Source of the DNA: Euonymus europaeus | Lineage: Eukaryota > Streptophyta > Magnoliopsida > Celastrales > Celastraceae | Direction of reading: 5' to 3' | Assembly (NCBI GenBank): GCA_963580455.1 | Contig: OY756957.1 | Location: 28,054,501 to 28,118,500, forward strand | DNA: 64,000 bases | Shown here: positions 34,820 through 46,800 of the stretch, piece after piece | Layout of the letters: each line of letters opens with the position of its first letter | Numbering within the stretch: the stretch's first letter is position 1 | Notes under the pieces: model-generated | Databases searched by the model: none | What the model was told of the DNA's origin: nothing | The model's input: only the letters and a program-made list of their open reading frames with translations | Position numbers and translations under genes: made by a program

Positions 34820-36545
34820 TACTCAGATATGACATTGTCTTGTTCTAGTGCAATGTTTTATGTGTATATCTGAAGTTATTTGCATATTAATTACACTGGG
34901 TTTTGGGGGAGTTGTTGTGAATTTATTAATGCATTTGGAAATTTGTTAGTGTTTACTTTGATTACATTGATCAGGTCTGTTGTGACATTCTGAACTGATG
35001 TTGTGACATTGGTTTTTTGGTTTGTCGAATTGATTATGCAAACTAAATTTATTTGTTATTACTGATGAAAGTGATCCCTTTGATTATAGAGAAATAATGG
35101 CTATGATAGTGGTGTAAAGGTTTATGACAATGTATTTTCTTGTGAGTGTTGATAATAACAAAGTTGGGAATATTGGGAATTTTTATATTAAATAGAGTTC
35201 TATGTTACCTTATGCTTAGACGTTGAATGACCTCAATTCAATTGGAGTTTCACATCATGGTTCAATTAATGAAAATGTTTCACTATGATATGACATTGCC
35301 TTAATATGATATGACATTGTCTTAAGCATGGGTCTGTTGTGAATTTATTAATGCATTTGGCTATTTGGTATTGTTTACATTGATCAGGTGTGTTGTGACA
35401 TTCTGAACTGATGTTGTGACATTGGATTTTTGCATTCATTTTGCAGTGTAAATTTATTTGTTGTTACTGCTGAAGGCGATCCCTTTGATTACAATGAAAA
35501 TAAGTGCTAAGACAGCTTTATGAGGGTTGAAAATAACAAAGCTTGTTATTTTTACATTAATTTGAGATCTGTGTTACCTTTATATTGCATCTCGAATGAC
35601 CTCAATTGCATTGGAGTTTCATTATGCATCAATTAATGAAAAATGTTTTCTTATGATATGACATTGGCTTAAAATTATATGACATTGTATGCTGCCATAA
35701 TGCTTTGCAATGTTTTTTTGTGAATAGTTGGAGTTAATTTTTGATTAATTAGGTAATGTGATAGTTGATAATTTGATTGCATGGTTCGATTGTGTTATGA
35801 CATTCTGAAATTTTATTATCACGTTGGATTATTAGTGATAAAACAGTGAGTTTTAAAATGTTAAAATCTCTTACTATGATATGACATTGGTTTAGCTAAT
35901 GCGATAGAATATGATTGCATGGGTATGCTGTGTTATAACAGTGTGATTTAATAGAGTTAGTGAGATATGACATTGGATTATTGAGCACTATTATTAATGT
36001 CTCTTTGTAGATGGTGAGAGGAACATCATCAAAATAAAAAACACAGTACCAAGAAAGTGCTGGAAGGAAGTCAGAAATCTGTGAAAAAAGTACAAAAACC
36101 TTCACATGAGATGTAGTTTAAATCGAATATTGGCGTTGTCAAGAACCTGCTCAGAAGCTTGAAACTTACAAACAAGCATAAAGCCGCACTCAAGAAAACG
36201 CCCTTCTGGCTTTTCTTTAGGAAAATCATGCATGACGATCATGAAGACTTGAAGATAAAAAAGAATGAGAATGTCATATGCGATATTATCCAAACCTATG
36301 ACGATAGACATGGATGCTTCAAAATAGGAAAAAAGAAAATTCAGCTTGATGAGACTGACAATGCCTTCTGCAAGTGGGATAGTAGATCATGTTGATTGTC
36401 TTATGTTATAGGTAAATGTAGTGTTGCACATCTTTCTGTGGTTACTTTCCTATGAAATGGTGATATGACATTGGTTTATATTGTTACCACTTTGAGTTAT
36501 TGAAATATGACAATGTATTGTTCAGATATGACATTGGACTTTCAT
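34820..36545 (+). repeat. Degenerate array built on the word atatgacattg
   Basis: The word tatgacattg or tgtgacattg/ct occurs at least a dozen times between 34820 and 36545. Larger units are visible: about 34970-35110 repeats at 35385-35500 (ttctgaactgatgttgtgac), and about 35225-35300 repeats at 35590-35670. The unit length is about 370-415 bp, strongly diverged. Rarer caatgtaat words continue to 38100. Confidence 0.6.
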
Positions 36546-38844
36546 TGGTTATCATATTAGATTTGAATGGATTACAATGTGATTAAAAATAGAGATTTCA
36601 TTTGCTTTCAATGACATTAAGTTACGGATTGAATACGAAACTGATTAAGTTGTATTTTTATTGTTAACGATCAATGTAATTATTGCATTGTAAAAATTAG
36701 TTTATTACGATGCTAGTCTTTGGGTTCTTTAACGCTGCTGTCTAAGTTATCTTGCATTGCAATGATGCATTTACATTGTGGATTGACATGGGTATTAATA
36801 TTTATTATATTAAGATTTGAATTTATATTGGGGTTTATGATGCAGACAATATATATTGTATTTTCATTTAATAGTAGATACTTCTTTCCATGTAATGTGA
36901 TGCTATTATAGTATGTTATATGGTCTTATTACAGTGGCTATGTGCATTCAATCTTAAATTACATTCCCGATTTGATTATTCCACTCTATAAGATTTGGTG
37001 TCATGTAATTAACTGGATACCCCTTTGTTTTTTGAATACAGGATGAATTGTGACATCATATGCATCTACATCATAGACCACATATTCAACCATAGAAAAA
37101 TACTCATTAAACTCAAACAAGATGAGTTATTCAAGTATCGGGTATATTTGTTCCATCAATTCCTAAATGGCAAAAATTCTGCTTGGGGTGTGCGGCATTG
37201 ATATGCTAGTCATTTATTTAGTATTTTGTAATCTAAACCCACCATATATGGTGGATAAAATTGAGTAGAATATTCTGTGGACAATTTTGATGTTCATTTG
37301 TAAATGTGATCTTTGTGTGGACATGTATGATACTTATTGCAATAATTTGACATGTTCATATTAATCTTGCCATTTTACTTATGAACAAAAAAAAAACACA
37401 AATGGAAGAGGTGGATACGGAATGTATATAAATTCATCTACAATGTGCTTTACTTATGTAAACAATGTAATATTGGATTGACAATGTAATTATCCTATTG
37501 TTTAGAGTATTTGGCCAACCATCCAATGTAATTGAGTACTGCCCCAAACAAAATAACGATCAGATGCTATCATGAAGAATCACCAAAAGTCCTGCAACCT
37601 TGAAAACACTGTCAATTATAATAATTACTACAAAAAAAATTTATTTACATTGTTCTCGCATGTGCATATATTTATTACATTGTCAGGACATATTATATTT
37701 TCATATAACAAAATTGCACAAATTCTACCTGTAATTACAAAAGTGCACATGATTCTTTATTACATTTTGCCTATTCATTTTTTTGGTATGAATTGTTTAC
37801 TATGCAATGTTTTTGACATTGTTGGCCTTGGTTATAGAGTAATTTGATTGTTGTTAGAATTATATTGTGACACATAATGACTAATACATTATAACAGACA
37901 GTGCCTAATACATTGTCGATAAGTCTTATTACATTATTAGAGAAAAAAAATATAATATGACATACATATTTTGATTAACAACTTACTCATCTCACACGCA
38001 CAAAAAAAAAAGTCGCATAAGTCAGGTGTTTATTACATTGTCAAGAAATAAATCAAGAACACAGTGCAGTAATTACATTGCTCTAACATATTGCAGACGT
38101 TTATTACATTGTGAAGACATCACCGAGTACACATAAGAAAGAAAACAAGGGAAATTGACGCACAAATTTGAACATCATTGAGCTATGAAATTTGCCCAAA
38201 TTTAGAAAAATATGATAAAAACAAATATAAGAACATTTCTCAAGTTATATACAGATATGTAATTATACTATAAGTTCAGAACAATGTATTTAGATCTAGA
38301 ATACTCAAAATTCTGTAATAAACGATTTTAAAAGCAAAAATCTTCTGATAAACAATTTTATTAACGAATCCTCAACAATGTTTTCTTAAAAAATCTATGA
38401 TAACATAGATCTATGCTATTATTATATGGATCGTACAAAAAAAGAGGTGAAATCAACAATTTAACTTCTCTCAGTAAAAAAGACGAACTAGAATTTTTTT
38501 TTACCATTAGAGAGTGAGAAACGAGCTTGTAGATGAAATCAAAACATCTTGAGTTTTTCTCCTTTTCTTCTTAAGCTTTTTTTGGGACCACCAATGTCGC
38601 GATTGGTTGCCGAATATGGAAGTTTTATTGTCGGAAAGTGAGAGAAAGAGATGGTGAGGGATGGTCTAGACGAGAGAGAAGATGGTGCAGGAGAGAGAGA
38701 GAAGCTAGCTTCAATCTTCAAGAAAGATGTATTAACTATGGTAAAACATGTAGTTAAGATAGTAATGAAGAGAGAAGAGGGAATTGCTAACCCCTAGGCG
38801 GGAATTAGATTTTTCAATAAAAAATTGCTCCTTGACTTTTCTTG

Positions 38845-38891
38845 TCCTAATCTATGTGGCATGATGACATGTCATGCCACATAGATTAGGA
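38845..38891. repeat. Perfect 20-bp palindrome with 7-bp loop
   Basis: TCCTAATCTATGTGGCATGA is followed by 7 bp and by its exact reverse complement. The hairpin is at the right end of the MULE-like element and may be a head-to-head fusion of element ends or a fold-back terminus. Confidence 0.9.
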
Positions 38892-39419
38892 ATACTTTGG
38901 GATGAATAGTTTTGGGATGATTAGCATTTCAAAAATGTTTTAGAACCCAACTTTTATTAGCCCAAATCAACCCAAGTCTACATGGCACTCCATGTTGGAC
39001 TTTTTTAAAAATCTATTTTTATTTATCTTTTTTATAAACGAAACTTTAAAACGTTTTATCTCTCAAAATACATGTTAGATTTCAAAAAAAATTACATATT
39101 CGAACTCAGCGTGTAAAACTCTTTCTAATAAGACCCATTGTCGATAGTTTTTATCGCGTTTTTTCAATTACATTATTTTTAAAAATAATGTAATTCATAT
39201 ATATTATGTTTAAAGTGTTTATTCGAGCTGAAATTTTATTATATTATGATAGTATAATATATATTCATTATTTTTTTGCCTTTTTATAGAAATTACGTTG
39301 AGAGTATGAACCCGTCAGAGTATAATAGTTAGGACCCTAAGGTTTAGCACTTGAGACATTTATGATTTTGTAGTGAATTCGTCGAGGATTAGTGAATATG
39401 AGTCTTTTAGGTTACAAAA

Positions 39420-39690
39420 TTGAAATTCGATACACGAGCCCGTTAGGGTTTAGCGAATCCGTTCCCCTTGGGGTTTATAACACTTATTGTTTGGATTACA
39501 GCATGAAAATCCGATACACGATCTCGTTAGGGTTTAGCGAATTCGTTCCCCTTGGGGTTTATAACACTTATTGTTTGGATTACAGCATGAAAATCCGATA
39601 CACGATCCCGTTAGGGTTTAGCGAATCCGTTCCTCTTAGGGTTTAACATTTATTGTTTAGGTTACAGTATGAAAATTCGATATACGAGCT
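39420..39690 (+). repeat. 84-bp minisatellite, about 3.3 units
   Basis: Units begin at about 39420, 39503 and 39587, with a partial unit from 39669, and share cgttagggtttagcgaat, cgttccccttggggttta and cacttattgtttggattac. As 84 is a multiple of three, an open frame runs through the first three, giving a 28-residue repeat (MKIRYTISLGFSEFVPLGVY plus eight). There is no reason to think it is translated. Confidence 0.9.
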
Positions 39691-39751
39691 CATATCGGTA
39701 CCTATAAATAAACACTAGAAACTACGTAATCAACATATTAGTACAAAAAAA

Positions 39752-39812
39752 ACAATGTAATTAAAGACAATGTAATTAAAAACAATGTAATTAAAAACAA
39801 TGTAATTAAGAA
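39752..39812 (+). repeat. Short tandem repeat, acaatgtaattaaaa, four units
   Basis: Four nearly identical 15-bp units follow one another. The same acaatgtaat word is scattered through the MULE-like segment to the left. Confidence 0.85.
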
Positions 39813-40362
39813 TGAGTGATTAAAACCTATCGATGATAGATCTTGTTGGATAGATCTTTACTTGCTGATTATGGATATGTAATTTTTTTTGAAATCTAAT
39901 ATGTATTTTAAGAGATAAAATGTTTTAAAATTTTGTTTAAGAAAATAAAAATAAAAATATGTGCTGTAAGTTTTTCAAATGAGATATTTTATTTTTTAAA
40001 ATTTTAATTTTCCATGTCATTTGCTTACAAAGCATGACATGTAGACTTGGGTTAATTGTTGGGTTACAAAACTTGGGCTATTTAGCACTACTCTTATCAT
40101 TTTCCTTGAAATATATGATCTGGACCGTAAAAAAAATAAAAAATAAAAAACTCACAATGCGTCCTACACCTTCAAATTCGTATGGATTAAGTGCAATTAA
40201 AAATCACATTTATCGCATGATCATACCTTTTTAACTGCCTCGGTCATGTAATGGTGTATTATCATTATTTATTCTGGAAAAAACAAAACTACCAGGACTC
40301 CACCCAGATTTACTTGCTACCGCCTACACTTTCCTCTTCGCACAGTTGAACTGAAGCAGATC

Positions 40363-42090
40363 ATGTTGCCGAGAAGAGGAGCTTCTGTGTTAGCTACAAT
40401 GTCTGCTTCTCGTCTTCTTCTCCTTCAAGGTATGACTTCTCTTAATTGCTCCTCCTCACTTCCCACTTCTCTCAGATCGGCCTCTTTTCATACCTCCAAA
40501 TCTTCGGCAAATAACCGCAATTTCGAATTCAAAAGCATCGATGATGCTGTTGAATGCTTTAATCGGATGATTCACATGCACCCTCCACCTTCTACATTCG
40601 AATTTAATCGATTGCTTGGTTCAATCGTCAAAATGAGTCACTATTCAACCGTGATTTCACTTGCTAAATCTATGGAGCTTTTTGGTATCAAGCATGATAT
40701 CTATTCTTTTAATAGATTGATGAACTGCCTTTGTTGTTTGAGGCGTGTGGATTTTGGGTTTTCTTTGCTGGGTAAAATCCTGAAACTTGGTCTCCAACCT
40801 AATATTGTAACATTCAACACCGTCATCAAGGGATTATGTGCGGAGGGTAAAGTTTCAGATGCTGTGAGATTTTTTAATAAGATGGTGGATAATGGTTATC
40901 ATCCCGACACATTTACTTACAATATAATCATAAATTGTTTATGTAAAGTAGGAAACACTCACGTTGCAGTCCACTTACTCAACAAAATGGCAAATAGAGG
41001 TTGTCAACCAGATGTGGTGGCATATAGTACAGTCATTGACAGCCTATGCAAGGACATGCAATTTGACAGCGCTTTTAATCTGTATTTGGAAATGATGGAT
41101 GGAGGTGTTGCACCAAATGTCTTCACTTACAACTCTTTGATTCAAGGTGCATGCACTTCAGGCCTATGGAATAAGACGATACGATTATTGAATGAAATGA
41201 TTGGAAGGAACATCAGACCTAATGTTGTCATTTTCAATAAGCTGGTTGATACTTTCTGTAAAGAAGGGAAGATTTCAGAGGCTGAACGTGTACTTGAGAA
41301 GATGATTGAGGTCGGAGTGGACCCCAATGTGGTCACATATAATGCATTGATGGATGGATATTGTCTAGTAGGCTACATTGATAAGGCATTGAAACTGTTT
41401 GGTTTGATTGCGGAAAAGGGTCTTCAACTTGATGTTTTTAGTTATAATATATTAATCAATGGATTTTGTAAGAGTAAACGTATAGAAAAAGCAATGGAAC
41501 TTCTTAGTGATATGACTTCCAAAGGGATATCTGCTGACGCTATTACATTCAGTACCCTTATAAGCGGATTGTGCAATGCAGGCAGAGTTCAAGCTGCAAA
41601 AGATCTTCTTAACGAGATGAGTGCACGCGGTCATACTCCTAACTTGATAACTTACTCAACTCTTTTACATGGTTTGTGCAAGCATGGGCGCCTTGATGAG
41701 GCATTGGCTTTGTTTAAAGCAATGCAAGAGAGTGGGTTGGAACTTAATATTATAACTTATAGCATCATCATTGATGGTTTATGTAAGGGAGGGAAGCTTA
41801 ATATTGCAAGGGACCTGTTTTACAGCTTGTCTGTCAAGGGCCTAAATCCTGATATAAAGACGTGTACTATCTTTGTCAATGGCCTCAGTAAAGAAGGGCA
41901 CTCAAGTGAAGCATACCAGCTTTTCAGGGAAATGGAAGCTAATGGATTGCCCCCAGATGGCAGTATTTATAATGTAATCATCCGAGGATTATTCCGAAAC
42001 AACAACACTTCTTTGGCGGTGCAGCTTCTTCAGGAAATGCGTGATAAGGGGTTCTCTGCAGATGCATCTACTGCAGAGATGGTAAGTTGA
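40363..42090 (+). CDS. RFL-type P-class PPR protein, copy B (C-terminus shortened by frameshift)
   Basis: This single-exon gene encodes 575 residues. Residues about 1-50 are a basic, Ser/Arg-rich presequence (MLPRRGASVLATMSASR) fitting mitochondrial import. Fourteen P-type PPR motifs follow, the first starting TFEFNRLLGSIVKMSHYSTV. RFL proteins bind mitochondrial transcripts and often suppress cytoplasmic-male-sterility transcripts. Residues at motif positions 5 and 35 read ND, NN, ND, ND, SN, NN, NN, ND, ND, SN, SN, SD, TD, ND. An extra A at 42084-42085 relative to copies A and C shifts the frame right after the last motif, and a TGA follows at 42088. The lost tail is about 23 residues, outside the repeats, so the protein may still work. 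It is the best candidate for a functional member here. Confidence 0.9.
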   Translation: MLPRRGASVLATMSASRLLLLQGMTSLNCSSSLPTSLRSASFHTSKSSANNRNFEFKSIDDAVECFNRMIHMHPPPSTFEFNRLLGSIVKMSHYSTVISLAKSMELFGIKHDIYSFNRLMNCLCCLRRVDFGFSLLGKILKLGLQPNIVTFNTVIKGLCAEGKVSDAVRFFNKMVDNGYHPDTFTYNIIINCLCKVGNTHVAVHLLNKMANRGCQPDVVAYSTVIDSLCKDMQFDSAFNLYLEMMDGGVAPNVFTYNSLIQGACTSGLWNKTIRLLNEMIGRNIRPNVVIFNKLVDTFCKEGKISEAERVLEKMIEVGVDPNVVTYNALMDGYCLVGYIDKALKLFGLIAEKGLQLDVFSYNILINGFCKSKRIEKAMELLSDMTSKGISADAITFSTLISGLCNAGRVQAAKDLLNEMSARGHTPNLITYSTLLHGLCKHGRLDEALALFKAMQESGLELNIITYSIIIDGLCKGGKLNIARDLFYSLSVKGLNPDIKTCTIFVNGLSKEGHSSEAYQLFREMEANGLPPDGSIYNVIIRGLFRNNNTSLAVQLLQEMRDKGFSADASTAEMVS

Positions 42091-42157
42091 TTTGTTATCT
42101 AACGATGCATATGACAAGTCAATTTCCAATGAACTTCGTGTGCTACTGTTAACTTGA

Positions 42158-42780
42158 TATTTGATTCAGGGATGAGACCTGTTCTTAAGTGAGTGGTCAG
42201 GTAATTGTTGAAACCTTTTCTAGTAATTGCTCTTCCTTTATGTCTGTTTGGCTTCCTTGGATCTCAACATCTCTTCGTTTCTTTTTGAATGAATTGAAAA
42301 TGTAGGTGTTTGGAATCTGTCCTGAATGATAATTGTTTACTCTGTGATAATTTTAGATGGAAGTTTAGGTCTTTGATGTGCTGATGTTCTTTGTGTCTTC
42401 ATGATTATTGACCTTGAGAAGTGTCCTTGGTTTAGTTACATGGGATTCTTGAACACTGTTTCATAATATTTTGATTTGGCCAATTGGGCATATTTCATAT
42501 CTTGGTTAGGAATAGGCCTGAAAGGCTGAAACTGTTTCACTTATCCTTCACGTTTCTTAAACCAAGATGATGATTTCCTACGTGATTCTTTGAGATCTAG
42601 TGTTTTTCATCCTAAACAAAAACGAATACATTACTTTGATACAACAGTTCTGTATATATTTTCTGAACATTGACCTTATTTATATAATCAAGCATTTAAT
42701 GTGTCTTTGATGGCTGAATGTAGGGAAGACCCAAATTGGAAGAGATGGATTATAGTGTGGATCCCCAACTTTCATTGATA
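42158..42780. repeat. PPR-B 3' flank ending in a GH3 exon-9 scrap
   Basis: 42158-42460 matches the 3' flanks of copies A and C. 42724-42780 (gacccaaattggaagagatg, then gattatagtgtggatcccca) matches 58898-58950 after copy C and, more distantly, GH3 exon 9 near 20480-20515 in antisense. Homology stops near 42780. It shows that a GH3 copy once followed PPR-B. Confidence 0.65.
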
Positions 42781-43895
42781 CCCTGAATTGTGAGCAAGAG
42801 ATCCGGCGACGCGACACTTTTGGTGGTTTCTTTAATTGGGTAGGGGAAATAGAGGCTAGCCCGTCTTAAATATAATTTTTAGTAGCTTTTCTATCATTGA
42901 CGTAGAATGTCTACATTAATTTGAGTTTTTCATTTTCTAATGAGGCAAACATGAATTATTTGTTATAAATGATATTAATGAATCTGTTGACAGGAGGACC
43001 TGTGTATTGATAGGAATGGTTAAGATAGATTTCGATGTGGCATGTTCGGACCCAATTGATTTTGATTTTCGAACATAGTTAATTGATCATACTCGGAATG
43101 GTTTAAATTTGGACAAGTAAATCGAAAAATAATTCAACTCAAGTTTGGAATTTGACAACTAAATCGGACAAGATCTTTTTGTTTGAATCTGAATTCAGTT
43201 TTAAAACTAACAAAAAACTGTGTATGCACCCAAATTTTGGAAATAATAACTTATGTCCAAATTTGGTTTAATCCGGGTCGAAAAATTTGTCATTCGAGTT
43301 AGACATATTTATGCCGCCCTTCCTTAAAAGTGACTCGACATTTATTCTTTTGACCCTTGTTTTTTTGATAAATGAGTAATTCATAGAAAATAAAATCCGT
43401 ACCTAAATTTGAAAATACGAGAGGTATACCCAATACCGAAGTCGAAACTCAAACCAACGCAATAGCTAAACAAAGAAAGCACAACCCAATAGGGGAAAAA
43501 AAGAGCAAAAACCAAAACTCATGGTGACTAAGCGCCGTCCAAGTCTAGAGTACTAAATAATGTATGCGAATATGTGTTTTTGTTGATGTGATTATCTCGA
43601 GAGATATGTTTCGAGTATGAGATTTTATTTTTTATAAAGATGTGAAACTCAATATTGATTTGGTATAATTTTGTTGAGAAATTGATGAGAAACACCTGAT
43701 ATTTAGAAATGTTAATAGCGCATAAAGAGAAAAATATATAATTTTGTATAACAAAGATGAAATTGAATTGAAAAAATGAGAAATTTGGAGGGTGTTGGTA
43801 AGACCATGCCCAGACATGCGGGTCACACCCAAGACAAGCTACCGCCTACACTTGACGAGGCATTGGTGTGGATGTTTGTTGGTAATTAGGAATAA
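42781..43895. other. Spacer, no gene supported
   Basis: Sequence is AT-rich. 43838-43875 (gctaccgcctacact, then tgacgaggcattgg) looks like the PPR-upstream tag joined directly to an internal PPR word, possibly a deletion remnant of another PPR copy. Nothing else is recognised. Confidence 0.3.
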
Positions 43896-46800
43896 CTAGT
43901 GTAATGTCCGCGCTACGCGCGGTTTAATGGTAATAATTTTAGTTAAAATTTATGAGAACATATTTAAATTCTAAAATTTTCATGTCATTATCAAAATAGT
44001 AGCATAGTAAATCATTCTCTCAATCGTGCTTAGGCTAATTTATCATTTATTGATATCTCCAAATAAACGAAAAATTCAATCATATTTTATGAATGTAAAA
44101 TTCACTTTTTAATCCTGATCAGTTTTGCGATAATTGTTTTAAGTTAAAGAGACATATGTCTTCCAAGCTATCGGTGTTCTTGCAACATTATTTTGCTACT
44201 AAATGGCATTGATAATAATGAGATGTTATTGTATTCGTAACAAGGAGAGTAATATATTCATCATCTCTTTGATGATGAAGTCTATCGTTAGCAAAACAGA
44301 AAGGCAATTGATGCTTGTGTCCTCAGTATTCCTTATGCCATGACAGAAATTGGATGTTGATAATGTCTCATTTTAAATTCTCTAAAAAATAAGTAATTAT
44401 TTTTGTCAAAATTGATTTCGTAATTTGTGGTATTATGATTTCAAGAGACGCATTTGGTGAAAAAGCGTGTTCTCTATGTTGGAGAAAATCATTGAAGAAG
44501 TTTGTACCTCGATTGACCTGCATTATTTAGTATTGAAGAAGTTTTCATTTGTTTCATTTATTTTTTTATTTGATAATGTGTAATATTTGAACCTTGTTAT
44601 TTATGGCTTTTATAGAACTTTAGTTAATTAATGTAAATTAATCATTTTTATAATACATTTTTATTATATCAATTTTAGATAGACTGATTTGTTATTTGTT
44701 TACATTATTTTTATGTTGTTTTTTTTGTGACAGATAAGATTGATTTTTTGTGACTAAGTATCTTTAAATTAGTTTTTGATCTTTCGTTCTAGCCAAGGAG
44801 TTACGATTTTCAAAACAAATTCGTAAAATTTGGCGCTCCAATTGAATAAACTGTCTGATCATTTTTTATTAATTAAAATGAATTGATCAAATTTTAAAAT
44901 ATTATTTCCATACAAAGCAGTCGATTTTGACTTTCTATAATAATGGTGTGGAGAAAAGACCGAACTAACCAAACACTTTATATTTTAATAAGATATCTTA
45001 ATGTCAATACAAATAAAATATTAATTATTCATTAAAGTGTACGATTTTCCAGTTTTGTCCTACACTGTTACACAACTAAACCTAATATCAAATTCGCTAC
45101 ACTTCATTAGTCTTCTATGCAGCTGCAAACTAATATTTCTGTTAAGTTCAGCTGCGGGATCTTCGATGAGCCCCGTCACCGTGCAAACATGCATGATTTC
45201 GGTAAATCCATCTCGTCTGTTCGTCGAGTGATAAGGTAACAAAGTAATTTGTTGTAGATTACGATCTATATCTCATATCTATGATATGACCTTTTGCACT
45301 TCCAAAGACAGATGAGTGACAATATTTGATTCTAGAGTACCAATCTACATATGCTGGAGTTCATACCTACAAAAAAAAAACATAATAGTCAATTATAATG
45401 AAATATATGTACTAACATAGGTTTTTTTAATATTTGAACCTACAAATTAACATGTCTACAAAATGAATATATTTCAAGAAGTGTTTTCATTATTTCCCAG
45501 ATGTGGAATGGTTCAATATTAGGAATGTCGAGATTGACAAAAACCTTGGTTGCTCCACTAGTTGATAGTCGAAATATCCTTATGCCATTTTTTAATTAAG
45601 AATTGGCAAAAAAAATATGGACAAAGTTTATCATGAAATAGTTGCATTGGGCCTTAAATTTGAATTGAGTATACCTCCAAACATCTTCATTGTAGTTGAA
45701 GTAACGATCAAAATAGAATGTTTTAAAAGATTTTCAGACATTGTGAGATCTAATTCTTTGGCTTTGTTTGCCCACAATGTAAGTCTAACAGTGAAATCCC
45801 TGCATTTATTTAGCAACCAACAAAATTAATCAATCACATAAATCATATATTAAACTCAAATAAAAACACTTTTTTTTGGTATACCTCGTGATTCCTATTT
45901 CAATCTCTTTCTTGTCAACCAATTTGCCATGAACAATAGATTTACTGGTCTTTCCATTTTTTAAAAGAACAGCTCTCACATCTGTTGGTAAATCAATATT
46001 ATAGAGTTAAACAAAAGGAGTCAATGAAATGAATTATAAATTAAGGGCAAATGATAATAAATAACCTCTCAACACTGACATTTCATCTAGGCGGCCAATG
46101 ATTTCATCAGGATTTTTTTATAACAAATTTGTGCATTAAGATGAAAAGTTGGGGTCCATCAGAGATCTCTAATATTTTTATTGTTGGCAAGAATAATATC
46201 TTCATATCATAATCGATCGGCCTATAGTAAGGCTTGCTCTCTACCACTCGGAAAGTAGTGATACGATATACTTTGCCTTCTTCCAATTGCCTCCTAAATA
46301 CATCGACATGACATTGGCCAATTGTTGCATGCATTGTGAATTCCTAAAAAATCACAAGCATTACAACTTTCTTGATTGATAACAACATAAAGATATACTC
46401 GTAGAAGGTGATAAACAATCCAAACATATTTACCTCTTCGTCGATTAGAATCATATAAATTCCAATCAGTTCATCATCGTTGCTTAAATTGATTGCATCC
46501 CACATACGTGTGATTCGCGAGTTAATCCTCCATTGAATTCTATTTGTTTGGAGATTTGCAAACATTGTGACTGCCATTTTGTGCAAAATTTTACAAACTT
46601 GTATGGATGAATGGATGGCCGATTATATATAAAGGGAAGAGAATGTGATGAATTAATGAGATTTCATTAATAACATAAATAGCATAAATTCTTATCACAA
46701 AAACATAAAAGAAATCATTTAATAACTTAATGGTCAAGTTAAACGTATATCAATTAAAAGATGAGGCGTGTGAATGTGATGGATTCATGGAATTTCATGA

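Larger units (their letters stand above)
34190..38940. mobile_element. Possible MULE-like element with Ulp1-type gene remnant
   Basis: The segment lies within the roughly 6.4-kb insertion upstream of PPR-B. The left end (agtatctcaaatcatccaaa, then atgatgtggcatgcc) and the reverse complement of the right end (aatcatcccaaaac ... ctatgtggcatgacatg) are similar in order and wording, consistent with degenerate terminal inverted repeats. Inside, a plus frame near 36111-36393 (SLKLTNKHKAALKKTPFWLF, then IICDIIQTYDDRHGCFKIG-like sequence) resembles the N-terminal part of transposon-associated Ulp1-protease proteins of plant MULEs. No MURA transposase is recognised. This is inference from weak similarities. 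Confidence 0.35.
38935..40080. mobile_element. Inverted-repeat-ended element, about 1.1 kb
   Basis: The left end contains gttttagaacccaacttt ... caacccaagtctacatgg; the right end contains catgtagacttgggttaatt, then gttgggttacaaaac in reverse orientation. Inverted similarity extends about 60 bp with gaps. The element contains the 84-bp minisatellite and no transposase frame. Confidence 0.45.

Noticed and set aside
34820..36545. CRISPR-like array
   Set aside because: The repeated word is too short, spacing is irregular and the host is a plant nucleus.
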